This document shows positions 7,645 to 14,396 of a stretch of DNA of 64,000 nucleotides, one piece after another. Each line of letters opens with the position of its first letter. Within the stretch, counting starts at the first letter, position 1. Below the pieces are notes generated by a model. The model saw only the letters and a program-made list of their open reading frames with translations. It searched no databases and was not told the origin of the DNA. Origin of the DNA: G965220305 sp965220305 (GTDB lineage Bacteria; Chloroflexota; Dehalococcoidia; Lucifugimonadales; UBA3495); NCBI GenBank assembly GCA_965220305.1, contig OZ244817.1, forward strand, positions 1,674,001 through 1,738,000. The letters run 5' to 3'. The translations under genes were made by a program, and so were the position numbers.

Positions 7645-8077
7645 CGCCGAGAACAAGGGTTATGACGCTGGCAAGAAGGTGTCGGGGATCAAGCGTCATA
7701 TCGCGGTGGACACGCAGGGGTTGCCCCATGCAATTCACGTGACCACCGCCAACGTTGGCGACCGGGCTGGGGCTTTGACCATGTTTGGCCACTGCCGAGC
7801 CGATCTCAGCCAGGTGCAAAAGGTGCTGGTTGATGGGGGTTACACTGGGAAACCCTTTGCTTTGGCGGTGGAGCAATTGTTGGGAGCCACCGTCGAAGTG
7901 GTGCAACGCCATGAACTGCACACTTTCGTGGTGCTTCCGAAAAGATGGGTGGTGGAGCGGTCCTTCGCCTGGCTGGACAAATGCCGCCGACTCTGGAAGA
8001 ACTGCGAAAGAAAACTCAATACCAGCCTCCAAATGGTGGTACTCGCCTTCACGGCGTTAATCCTGAGAAGATTGTAA
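7556..8077 (+). CDS. IS5-family transposase, catalytic second frame
   Basis: 173 residues. It has the DDE core of IS5/IS427: IVDSQSVKN (first Asp), HIAVDTQGLP, VLVDGGYTGKPF (second Asp, DxGYxG) and RWVVERSFAWLDKCRRLWKNCER (Glu with the R...ERxFxWL signature). It ends normally eight bases before the right inverted repeat. The TTG at 7556 is a formal start only; expression is expected by frameshift from the upstream frame. Confidence 0.88.
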   Translation: MVGAARESSGRKEQTSFCIVDSQSVKNADSAENKGYDAGKKVSGIKRHIAVDTQGLPHAIHVTTANVGDRAGALTMFGHCRADLSQVQKVLVDGGYTGKPFALAVEQLLGATVEVVQRHELHTFVVLPKRWVVERSFAWLDKCRRLWKNCERKLNTSLQMVVLAFTALILRRL

Positions 8078-8085
8078 CCAGGCTC

Positions 8086-8322
8086 TTAGGAGGTTTTGCC
8101 TTCTTCCCGGCGGGATGGGGGTGGCTCGTCGAAGGACTGATTGTTGGCCAGGGCTTCTTCGCGGCGCTTGTTCCACGCTTCCCATAGTTCCCGCTCTTCC
8201 TGGCGTCCTTCCCTGCGCCCCTCCTCCATAAGCCTTCTCTTCAGGATTGGGTAGAAAATTACCATGCTAAACCGTATCACCTCCCACGTTAGTGCAGCGA
8301 AGTGTACACCGGCTGGTCCCAT
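8086..8322 (-). pseudogene. Truncated copy of the adjacent membrane-protein gene
   Basis: From AALTWEVIRFSM to the stop this frame repeats the C-terminal 70 residues of the gene at 8327-8725. It lacks one GRQE unit, has a different ending (REEGKTS) and is preceded by unrelated residues. The membrane part is lost. It arose by partial tandem duplication (8086-8301 matches 8327-8554). The IS5 element sits exactly at its stop codon. Confidence 0.7.
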
Positions 8323-8326
8323 TGGC

Positions 8327-8725
8327 TTAGGAGGTTGAATTTTCCTCCCTACGGGATGGGGGTGGCTCGTCGAAGGACTGATTGTTGGCCAGGGCTTCTT
8401 CGCGGCGCTTGTTCCACGCTTCCCATAGTTCCCGCTCTTCCTGGCGTCCTTCCTGGCGTCCTTCCCTGCGCCCCTCCTCCATAAGCCTTCTCTTCAGGAT
8501 TGGGTAGAAAATTACCATGCTAAACCGTATCACCTCCCACGTTAGTGCAGCGAATAAACCGATGCCTATGGCCCCGTTGGTAACATTTGCCAGCACCGGG
8601 ATAAACTTCTTCGAGTCCCACTCTTCCAAGCCAAACGCCGCCAAGGATAACAGGACAACGAACCCGCAAACGTAGATCGCGGAGTATACAATCCAAGTGG
8701 CAATGTTCCTATCGGGCAGGTTCAC
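8327..8725 (-). CDS. Small two-helix membrane protein with charged C-terminal helix
   Basis: 132 residues; not recognised as a named family. Two membrane segments (WIVYSAIYVCGFVVLLSLA and VTNGAIGIGLFAALTWEVI) are followed by a third hydrophobic stretch (FSMVIFYPILK) and a long charged helix (RRLMEEGRREGRQEGRQEERE) with short tandem GRQE repeats encoded by 12-bp units. The tail is proline-rich. This topology occurs in many uncharacterised bacterial proteins. The last 70 residues are duplicated immediately downstream, followed by the stacked IS elements. Confidence 0.6.
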   Translation of the reverse strand: MNLPDRNIATWIVYSAIYVCGFVVLLSLAAFGLEEWDSKKFIPVLANVTNGAIGIGLFAALTWEVIRFSMVIFYPILKRRLMEEGRREGRQEGRQEERELWEAWNKRREEALANNQSFDEPPPSRREENSTS

Positions 8726-9073
8726 ACTTGCCTGCGGTCTTATGCGGTCTTATTTGGATGTAAAGCTGTTCTTCGTTGATTTTCCACCATTTCCAAGATT
8801 CCTGGGACGAAACAGCTTTAGCGATTCTCATTAGTATACATTATAAATACTCGATACCTGGCATATGTAGCCTGGCACTCCTCCCTCTTAAGAGCCGGGG
8901 TGGTTTCGGAAGCCGGGTCCCGGGTATATGACCATTCCCCGGACTGGCTTGGTCCTACAGGCCCATCATTGGCGGGTCTCGTGTAAGCGGAGGTTAAGCG
9001 CGGCCACCATCTTTGGGTTGCTGTAGCTGCGGTAGCGATATATATTAAGGTAACTTACGGAAGCGAGGTAACT
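8726..9073. other. Intergenic region with one inverted repeat
   Basis: No gene seen. A 10-bp perfect inverted repeat TAAAGCTGTT (8761-8770) and AACAGCTTTA (8811-8820) surrounds 40 bases. AT-rich sequence follows at 8830-8860 and at 9040-9055 (GATATATATTAAGG). The latter lies just before the hydratase operon and could hold its promoter. Confidence 0.4.
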
Positions 9074-9376
9074 ATGCCCAAGGTGCACGACCGGGGAGGT
9101 TGGCCCACCGACGAGCCCATCGACCAGGACCCCCACCAGATTATGGACTGGGAGCGCCGCCTGGACGCGCTGCACAGCGTGCTGGGCGAGAAAGGACTGC
9201 GCCGCACCGACGAGATGCGGCGGGCCATCGAGTCCCTGGAACCCTCCCAGTACGAGGCCATGAGCTACTACGAGCGCTGGACAGCTTCCCTTGAGGCCAT
9301 TCTGCTGGAAAAGGGCATCCTCACCGCTGCGGAAATCGACCGCAAGGTCGCCGAACTGGAGCAGTCCCAGGGTTGA
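9074..9376 (+). CDS. Nitrile hydratase beta N-terminal half / thiocyanate hydrolase beta-like subunit
   Basis: 100 residues, with GCGAGGT before the ATG. It matches the helical N-terminal half of nitrile hydratase beta: HDRGGWPTDEP near the start, then YYERWTASLEAILLEKGILT and AEIDRKVAELE. In thiocyanate hydrolase (Thiobacillus ScnB/A/C) the beta chain of nitrile hydratase is split in two genes, and the order here (N-half, C-half, alpha-like) is that of scnB-scnA-scnC. Two EKG(L/I) helical motifs suggest internal repetition. The stop overlaps the next start (TTGA). Whether the complex hydrolyses thiocyanate or hydrates nitriles cannot be decided from sequence alone. Confidence 0.75.
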   Translation: MPKVHDRGGWPTDEPIDQDPHQIMDWERRLDALHSVLGEKGLRRTDEMRRAIESLEPSQYEAMSYYERWTASLEAILLEKGILTAAEIDRKVAELEQSQG

Positions 9377-9672
9377 CCAGGTCATCGACAGAGTTAAAGT
9401 ACCAGGCTGGAGACCGGGTGCGGGTGCGGGTGGACTCGCCGCCCGGCCATTTTCGTACCCCGGCATACATCCAGGGCAAGACCGGTGTGGTGGTTGCCCT
9501 CTGCGGCGTCTTCCCCAACCCGGAGTCCCTGGCCCACGGTGGCTCCGGTCTCCCCCGGCAGCCCCTCTACCGGGTGGAGTTCGCCCAGAGCGACGTTTGG
9601 GAACACTACCCCGGCCCGCCCGGGGACAAGCTCCTGGTGGACATCTACGAGCACTGGTTGGACCCCGCCTGA
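9373..9672 (+). CDS. Nitrile hydratase beta C-terminal half / thiocyanate hydrolase alpha-like subunit
   Basis: 99 residues starting at a TTG that overlaps the preceding stop. It is the SH3-like C-terminal domain of nitrile hydratase beta: YQAGDRVRVRVDSPPGHFRTPAYIQGKTGVV (the family pattern G(D/E)xVRV..........RxPxYxRGxxG), then YRVEFAQSDVWEH and DIYEHWLDPA at the end. It is encoded separately from the N-terminal half, as in thiocyanate hydrolase. It lies in an operon with the genes on both sides; the alpha-like gene follows after 17 bases. Confidence 0.82.
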   Translation: MTRSSTELKYQAGDRVRVRVDSPPGHFRTPAYIQGKTGVVVALCGVFPNPESLAHGGSGLPRQPLYRVEFAQSDVWEHYPGPPGDKLLVDIYEHWLDPA

Positions 9673-9689
9673 ACTATTAGGAGGTCAAC

Positions 9690-10367
9690 ATGAGCAGCCA
9701 GCACCAAGGGCCGGTACACCAGCATCCCCCGGGGCAGGAGCATGACCCGCACCCGGGCGCAGAGCCGGACGAAGAACTGGGCTATTACGCCCAGCGAGCC
9801 AAGGCAATGGAGGCCCTGCTGGTGGAGAAGGGAATCTGCACCACCGAGGAAGTGGACCGGATGGTGCAGCAGATTGAGGTCCGTTCCCCGGCGGACGGCG
9901 CCAAGGTAGTAGCCCGGGCCTGGGTGGACCCGGAATTCAAGGCCCTGCTGCTGACTGACCCCAGGGCGGCCCTAGCCCAGATGGGGTATACCCTGCCGGA
10001 GACCACCCCCCAACTGGCGGTAATCGAGAATACGGAACAGGTGCATAACCTGGTGGTGTGTACCCTGTGTTCCTGCTATCCCCGGGCGCTGCTGGGCCGC
10101 CCGCCAGACTGGTACAAGAGCCTGTCCTACCGCTCCCGCGCCGTCATCGACCCTCGGGGGGTGATGCGGGAGTTCGGGTTGGAGGTGGCCGAAGACCGGC
10201 AGGTGACGGTGCTGGACAGCACCGCCGACCTGCGTTACCTGGTACTGCCCCAACGCCCCCCGGGCGCCGAGGGCCTGGCTGAAGAGGAACTGGCAAAGCT
10301 GGTGACCCGAGACAGCATGATTGGGGTCTCCAACCCCCTGGCCCCGGACCCGGCGGTGGTCGGATAG
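9690..10367 (+). CDS. Nitrile hydratase alpha / thiocyanate hydrolase gamma-like metal subunit
   Basis: 225 residues, with AGGAGGT before the ATG. It carries the metal-binding claw VCTLCSCYP (about residues 123-131). The CTLCSC form is the one known from cobalt enzymes (iron enzymes have CSLCSC), and two of the Cys are normally oxidised. Downstream are WYKSLSYRSRAVIDPRGVM and DSTADLRYLVLPQRP, then LVTRDSMIGV, all typical of the alpha chain. A His-rich N-terminus (residues 1-27) might help metal capture. No nitrile hydratase activator/chaperone gene is seen beside it apart from the split beta genes. The rhodanese gene follows after 128 bp on the same strand. Confidence 0.88.
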   Translation: MSSQHQGPVHQHPPGQEHDPHPGAEPDEELGYYAQRAKAMEALLVEKGICTTEEVDRMVQQIEVRSPADGAKVVARAWVDPEFKALLLTDPRAALAQMGYTLPETTPQLAVIENTEQVHNLVVCTLCSCYPRALLGRPPDWYKSLSYRSRAVIDPRGVMREFGLEVAEDRQVTVLDSTADLRYLVLPQRPPGAEGLAEEELAKLVTRDSMIGVSNPLAPDPAVVG

Positions 10368-10495
10368 CCCACGCGCCCAACTCTCTCAAGACCCATTGGA
10401 CATATTCCCGCAGTCCCCTGGGGCCTTCCGGTCCGGCGGGCGCTGCGATCTCCAACATAGAACATAGAACTAACCAGCAATAAAAAGGAGGAATC

Positions 10496-11338
10496 ATGGC
10501 CGAGTACGCACATCCCGAATCCCTGGTCAGCGCCGACTGGGTGGCCGAGCACGGCAGCGACGCCAACGTCCGGCTGGTTGAGGTGGACGTGGACACCTCC
10601 GCCTACGAGCAGGGGCACATCGCCGGCGCGGTCGGCTGGAACTGGCAGAGTCAATTGCAACAGTCGGTGCAGCGCGACGTGGTCAGCAAGGAGGAAATGG
10701 AGCAACTGCTGGTAAGCTCCGGCATCGACAATGACACCACCATCGTCCTCTACGGCGACAACAACAACTGGTTCGCCTGCTGGGCCTTCTGGCAACTGAA
10801 GTACTACGGGCACAACGACGTGCGGATAATGAACGGAGGTCGGGCCAAGTGGGAGGCGGACAACCGCCCCCTGACCACCGATGCGCCCAACCACGCCTCC
10901 ACCTCCTATCGGGCCAGCGAGCCCAACCAGTCAGTGCGGGCCTACCGGGACCAAGTGTTGGCCTCGGTCAACGCCGGCAACATCTCCCTGGTGGACGTGC
11001 GCTCCCCCGACGAGTTTTCCGGGGCGTTGCTGGCTCCCCCGGCCCTGCCCCAGGAAGGCTCCCAACGGGGTGGACACATTCCCGGCGCGGCCAACATTCC
11101 CTGGGGGCAGGCGGCCAACGAGGACGGCACCTTCAAGTCCGCCGACGACTTGCAGGAGCTATACGGTGGCAAGGGCATCGACGGTGGCCGGGAGACCATC
11201 GCCTACTGCCGCATCGGCGAGCGTTCCTCCCACACCTGGTTTGTGCTGACCCAGCTCCTGGGGTACGGCAACGTGCGCAACTATGACGGCTCCTGGACCG
11301 AGTGGGGCAGCATCGTCGGCGCGCCCATCGAAAAGTAG
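10496..11338 (+). CDS. Thiosulfate sulfurtransferase (rhodanese), two-domain
   Basis: 280 residues, with a strong AAGGAGG site. Tandem rhodanese domains: an inactive N-terminal one (LVEVDVDTSAYEQGHIAGA ... IVLYGDNNNWFACWAFW) and an active C-terminal one (SLVDVRSPDEFSG ... GGHIPGAANIPW). The catalytic loop CRIGERSSHTW begins with the active-site Cys at about residue 238. Such enzymes move sulfur from thiosulfate to cyanide, giving thiocyanate. Its position right behind a thiocyanate hydrolase-like operon suggests one pathway from cyanide through thiocyanate to carbonyl sulfide and ammonia. Rhodaneses also serve general sulfur transfer, so the pathway is inference. Confidence 0.93.
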   Translation: MAEYAHPESLVSADWVAEHGSDANVRLVEVDVDTSAYEQGHIAGAVGWNWQSQLQQSVQRDVVSKEEMEQLLVSSGIDNDTTIVLYGDNNNWFACWAFWQLKYYGHNDVRIMNGGRAKWEADNRPLTTDAPNHASTSYRASEPNQSVRAYRDQVLASVNAGNISLVDVRSPDEFSGALLAPPALPQEGSQRGGHIPGAANIPWGQAANEDGTFKSADDLQELYGGKGIDGGRETIAYCRIGERSSHTWFVLTQLLGYGNVRNYDGSWTEWGSIVGAPIEK

Positions 11339-11362
11339 AGTCCATTCCTCTAAACCAGGGGT

Positions 11363-11549
11363 AGGCGGCCCGCAGGCCAAGACCCTCCCGACCCTGGCCT
11401 GCTGAGACAAGTTACCTTGCAGGACAGGGCGGGGATAGATAAAGAGGCAGAGCTCGGCTTCTTCAGGCGGCCCGCAGGCCAAGACCCCCCCGACCCTGGC
11501 CTGCTGAGACAAGTTACCTTGCAGGACAGGGCGGGGATAGATAAAGAGG
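11363..11549 (+). repeat. Tandem 85-bp direct repeat, period 102
   Basis: Two copies (11363-11447 and 11465-11549) starting AGGCGGCCCGCAGGCC and ending GGATAGATAAAGAGG differ at one visible base. They lie between the rhodanese stop and the IS1595-type transposase and contain GC-rich palindromic pieces (CAAGAC...GGCCTGC). They may be terminators duplicated together. Confidence 0.75.
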
Positions 11550-11618
11550 AGAATTACCAAGAAAGGTTGACAAGCCGGCCCGATTAGTGTATCATCTTCC
11601 TATCAGGTAGGACGGTGA

Positions 11619-12545
11619 ATGGCAATGGCGGGCAAGAGCTTTCGCAAGGGAATCGGCATCATAGAACTTCTGGAAATGTTCCCCAGCGATGATGCTGCCC
11701 GCCAGTGGTTCGAAGAAATCCGCTGGCCTGAAGGCCGCATTTGCGCCCACTGCGGCAGCGAGCGGACGCGGGAAGCAACCCACGCCAAGATGCCCTACTG
11801 GTGCTCCGATTGCCGGTCATACTTCTCGGTGAAGGTCGGTACGGTCATGGAAGCCTCGAAAATCGGCTATCGCAAATGGGCCATCGCCTTCTACCAGATT
11901 TTGACGAATCTCAAGGGCATAAGCTCCATGAAACTTCACCGCGACTTGGGCATCTCCCAAACGTCGGCTTGGTTCCTGGGCCACCGCATCCGCGAGGCCA
12001 TGAGCGGCGGCGACCCGGTATTCTCCGGCCCCGTAGAGGCTGACGAGACGTATATCGGCGGCAAGGAAGGGAACAAGCACGAGTCCAAGAAGCAGCGAAA
12101 GGGCCGGGGACCCGTCGGCAAGACCGCGGTTGCCGGAGTCAAAGACCGGGAGACCAACCAGGTTGACGCCGAGGTTGTGGAGCACACCGACGGACCAACG
12201 CTCCAGCAGTTTGTTCACCAGCGCACCGACTCGACGACCTTGGTGTTCACCGACGAAGCGGCGGCCTACAACCGCCTCAACCGGCCCCACGAGGCCGTTG
12301 CCCACAGCGTAGGGGAGTATGTGCGAGACATGGCCCACACCAATGGGATGGAGTCCTTCTGGTCCATGCTCAAGAGGGGCTACGTCGGGATTTACCACTG
12401 GATGTCGGTCAAGCACTTGGACCGCTACGTTACCGAGTTCGAGGGGCGCCACAACCACCGCCTCAACGACACCCTGAAGCAGATGGCAGAGCTGGTGCGG
12501 GGTTGCATCGGCAAGCGGCTCCGGTATGTGGACCTGATAGCCTAG
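11619..12545 (+). CDS. IS1595-family (ISXO2-like) transposase
   Basis: 308 residues. It has an N-terminal zinc ribbon (CAHCGSE, then WCSDCRSYFSVKVGTVME) and a helix-turn-helix region (GISSMKLHRDLGISQTSAW). The ISXO2 DDE/DDN domain follows: VEADETYIGGKE (first Asp), LVFTDEAAAYNRL (second Asp) and HTNGMESFWSMLKRGYVGIYHWMS (Asn/Glu region), ending in FEGRHNHRLNDT. Length and motifs are complete, so it may be active. Clear terminal inverted repeats were not found. ATG at 11619 or 11625; both are plausible. Confidence 0.9.
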   Translation: MAMAGKSFRKGIGIIELLEMFPSDDAARQWFEEIRWPEGRICAHCGSERTREATHAKMPYWCSDCRSYFSVKVGTVMEASKIGYRKWAIAFYQILTNLKGISSMKLHRDLGISQTSAWFLGHRIREAMSGGDPVFSGPVEADETYIGGKEGNKHESKKQRKGRGPVGKTAVAGVKDRETNQVDAEVVEHTDGPTLQQFVHQRTDSTTLVFTDEAAAYNRLNRPHEAVAHSVGEYVRDMAHTNGMESFWSMLKRGYVGIYHWMSVKHLDRYVTEFEGRHNHRLNDTLKQMAELVRGCIGKRLRYVDLIA

Positions 12546-12563
12546 ACAGGAATTAAACTCAAC

Positions 12564-12905
12564 ATGAAAGAAGACGCCGCGATTGGTTCTATGGTACGCC
12601 GCTATAACGACAATCTCCGCAGACGCGCGTGTCTCCTGTCAGAGATTGCCGAAGTTGGCAGGAGACTGAAAGCGTTGGGCAGCGCCTGTGTCGATGATCC
12701 CAGCGAGATAGAGGTTGCACGGGAGGGATGGCGCATTCCCAAGCACGGTTTTGTCCCTGCCGGGTCCCAAGAACTAATCTCCTTAGACATCGAATCATTC
12801 TCGCAGATGATTCACGACCTCACTGAGGTCAACCAGGAATTGCGCCGGAGCGAAGAACATCTTCGGCAAGCTGGGTTGACCAGCATCATTACCTCGTCTT
12901 CGTGA
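12564..12905 (+). CDS. Hypothetical protein behind the IS1595 transposase
   Basis: 113 residues, not recognised. Starts 19 bases after the transposase stop, so it is probably co-transcribed. Mostly helical, with a coiled-coil-like N-terminus (RRRACLLSEIAEVGRRLKAL) and a second helix (MIHDLTEVNQELRRSEEHL). A short middle piece (GWRIPKHGFVPAGSQ) looks like a loop. It could be a passenger gene of the element or a host remnant. Confidence 0.45.
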   Translation: MKEDAAIGSMVRRYNDNLRRRACLLSEIAEVGRRLKALGSACVDDPSEIEVAREGWRIPKHGFVPAGSQELISLDIESFSQMIHDLTEVNQELRRSEEHLRQAGLTSIITSSS

Positions 12906-12967
12906 CCTGGTAGCACAGGGCAATGGGCGGTTGGCGTTGGTAATCATGCTCCCCCTTCCGTCCTCGG

Positions 12968-13210
12968 TCAGTGTTCAGGATGCGTCCTCAGCATCGCCTC
13001 CGCTGCCGCCCATGCGAGGCGGGCCATATCTTCGAAGGCCTCATCCCCTTCAAATTTGACACCCTGTGATCCCGGGTATAATTCTTTACTGCTGTGGTCT
13101 GCTGATAGTAGGCCAACCAGTGCCTGCCCAGCGTAGTATTCCAGCAAGGTCATCCCGCCCATATCTTCGGGACTTCTCACCGGAAATATCGACCTGTTAT
13201 GAGTGACCAT
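12968..13210 (-). CDS. Small prophage-type protein
   Basis: 80 residues. The pattern GGMTLLEYYAGQALVGLLS and the ending MARLAWAAAEAMLRTHPEH are like short phage/prophage proteins of the type GMTLRDYFAxQAL...AYxxADAMLxAR. Their role is unknown. It stands alone here between an IS1595 transposase and a membrane protein gene, so it may be a remnant of an integrated element. Confidence 0.5.
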   Translation of the reverse strand: MVTHNRSIFPVRSPEDMGGMTLLEYYAGQALVGLLSADHSSKELYPGSQGVKFEGDEAFEDMARLAWAAAEAMLRTHPEH

Positions 13211-13426
13211 GCCTGCCCTCCTCCTCTGCTCGCCGCTTTAGCCAGTTGGAGCGTTCCTCGACATAGAAAACCTCCTCAAATCCACGGTAGAAATCTCGCT
13301 TGGTCTAGTCATAACGCTACTTGAAGAGCCCAGAATCCGTCAGCAATCGTCATAGTCTCCCCGAATGGAAAGTCAACTATACTGCCGACAATATACCTTT
13401 TCAGGTCAGGGAGGCTAAAGCAAGAT

Positions 13427-13846
13427 ATGATTGTGGAAATGGAATCCAGACTAGCTTGGGCCAAAATTCAAGGCCCTCAGGACCTCTTCACTCGCTTGGC
13501 CCTCTTCCTAAATATGTTATTCGGGATAGCCAGGATAGTGCTGGTCCCGGTACAGATTGTTACGACCACAGTCAGTGGCCTTGCGATAGCTTTGACGTTC
13601 GGGCTGCTTCTCTTACCTCTAACCGTTATCTGGTGGGTGATGATTTATCCCTTGCTTGGAAGTAGCTTTCTCTGGATTAAAGTGCCCTTTCTGAGACCTT
13701 TTCTGGTTCCCTGCATAATCGTTGCCTTTATAGGTGCGACTTTTGTTCAGCTAGTCTCAAATCCTGATGGGCCAACTGATAGACACACGAAGATTGTACT
13801 ATGCGAAGCTTGGCCTTTGACTTGGCTTGTGTTCCGACCTCTCTAG
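13427..13846 (+). CDS. Hypothetical membrane protein
   Basis: 139 residues, unrecognised. After a polar N-terminus it has three hydrophobic segments (FLNMLFGIARIVLVPVQIV, GLAIALTFGLLLLPLTVIWW, FLVPCIIVAFIGATFVQLV) and a short polar stretch before the C-terminus. GGGAGG lies about 13 bases before the ATG; a second ATG follows 12 bases later with similar support. No linked genes suggest a role. Confidence 0.45.
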   Translation: MIVEMESRLAWAKIQGPQDLFTRLALFLNMLFGIARIVLVPVQIVTTTVSGLAIALTFGLLLLPLTVIWWVMIYPLLGSSFLWIKVPFLRPFLVPCIIVAFIGATFVQLVSNPDGPTDRHTKIVLCEAWPLTWLVFRPL

Positions 13847-14271
13847 GGTGTGGACAAGGGTACAATCGCGGGACTAATCAACCAATCCGCCCGTTATTCG
13901 GCGTGTAATGGCCCTGGCTTCAGCATCCAGTGGTTATGCCGACCTTCCTTACCGAAACAGTTTTCTGCCGGCTGCCTTGATCTGGCTCTTTGCCCCACGA
14001 TTGGGCAACCTCCGAGTCTTTTACGCCGCCTTGATAGCCCGCCGTATCCGTCCAGGGCGTTGCCTCTTCGCTATATGAAAATCCTCCGGAGCGAGACCTT
14101 CGCCGGAGGATATTGCCAATGGCCGGGATAAGCTGGTAACATCAGCATGTCCTGGACATAGGAACCGCACTGTTGAGGCGAAGGTTCCGCGCTTGCCCGC
14201 TGTTAGCGCAGCGGGTTTTGCGTTTAGAATGAATTGATTCTATCAGCCTTCATATGGGCAGTCATCCTTTC
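13847..14271. other. Intergenic region, no gene seen
   Basis: Short open frames here have no recognisable content. It contains one hairpin, ATCCTCCGG (14081-14089) and CCGGAGGAT (14103-14111), which may be a terminator for the genes that converge here. No promoter or repeat of note was found in the rest. Confidence 0.4.
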
Positions 14272-14355
14272 TTAGTAATTTCCTATGCTAAAGGCCAGGG
14301 TTAGCAGCAACAGGGTAAGTATCGGCTTGGTTGGGTCCCTGAACCAGTAGCCCAT
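14272..14355 (-). CDS. 27-residue membrane peptide downstream of the binding protein
   Basis: Small frame not in standard gene size: M-GYWFRDPTKP followed by one hydrophobic stretch (ILTLLLLTLAFSIGNY). AGGAG lies seven bases before the ATG. It starts 41 bases after the stop of the solute-binding lipoprotein on the same strand, so it may be co-transcribed. A single membrane helix after a Trp/Phe/Arg/Asp/Pro head fits a small membrane protein or regulatory peptide. No family recognised. Confidence 0.45.
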   Translation of the reverse strand: MGYWFRDPTKPILTLLLLTLAFSIGNY

Positions 14356-14396
14356 TATTCATCTCCTATGAAGGTTAGGTCTGGTTTTGCCCACCG

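Larger units (their letters stand above)
7226..8085 (+). mobile_element. IS5-family insertion sequence (IS427-type), 860 bp
   Basis: Imperfect 16-bp terminal inverted repeats (GAGCCTGTTTACGATC at 7226-7241; complement of GAGCCTGGTTACAATC at 8070-8085) enclose two overlapping transposase frames. It is flanked by a 3-bp duplication TTA (7223-7225 and 8086-8088). The right TTA is also the stop codon of the truncated gene beyond it. Confidence 0.88.

Noticed and set aside
11599..12541. Inverted repeat CTATCAGGT / ACCTGATAG around the IS1595 transposase
   Set aside because: Only 9 bp, and the right copy lies inside the end of the coding sequence, so it cannot be the true element end.
13850..14131. 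93-residue open frame after the membrane protein gene
   Set aside because: No ribosome site, no recognisable domain, odd composition; it spans a hairpin region.
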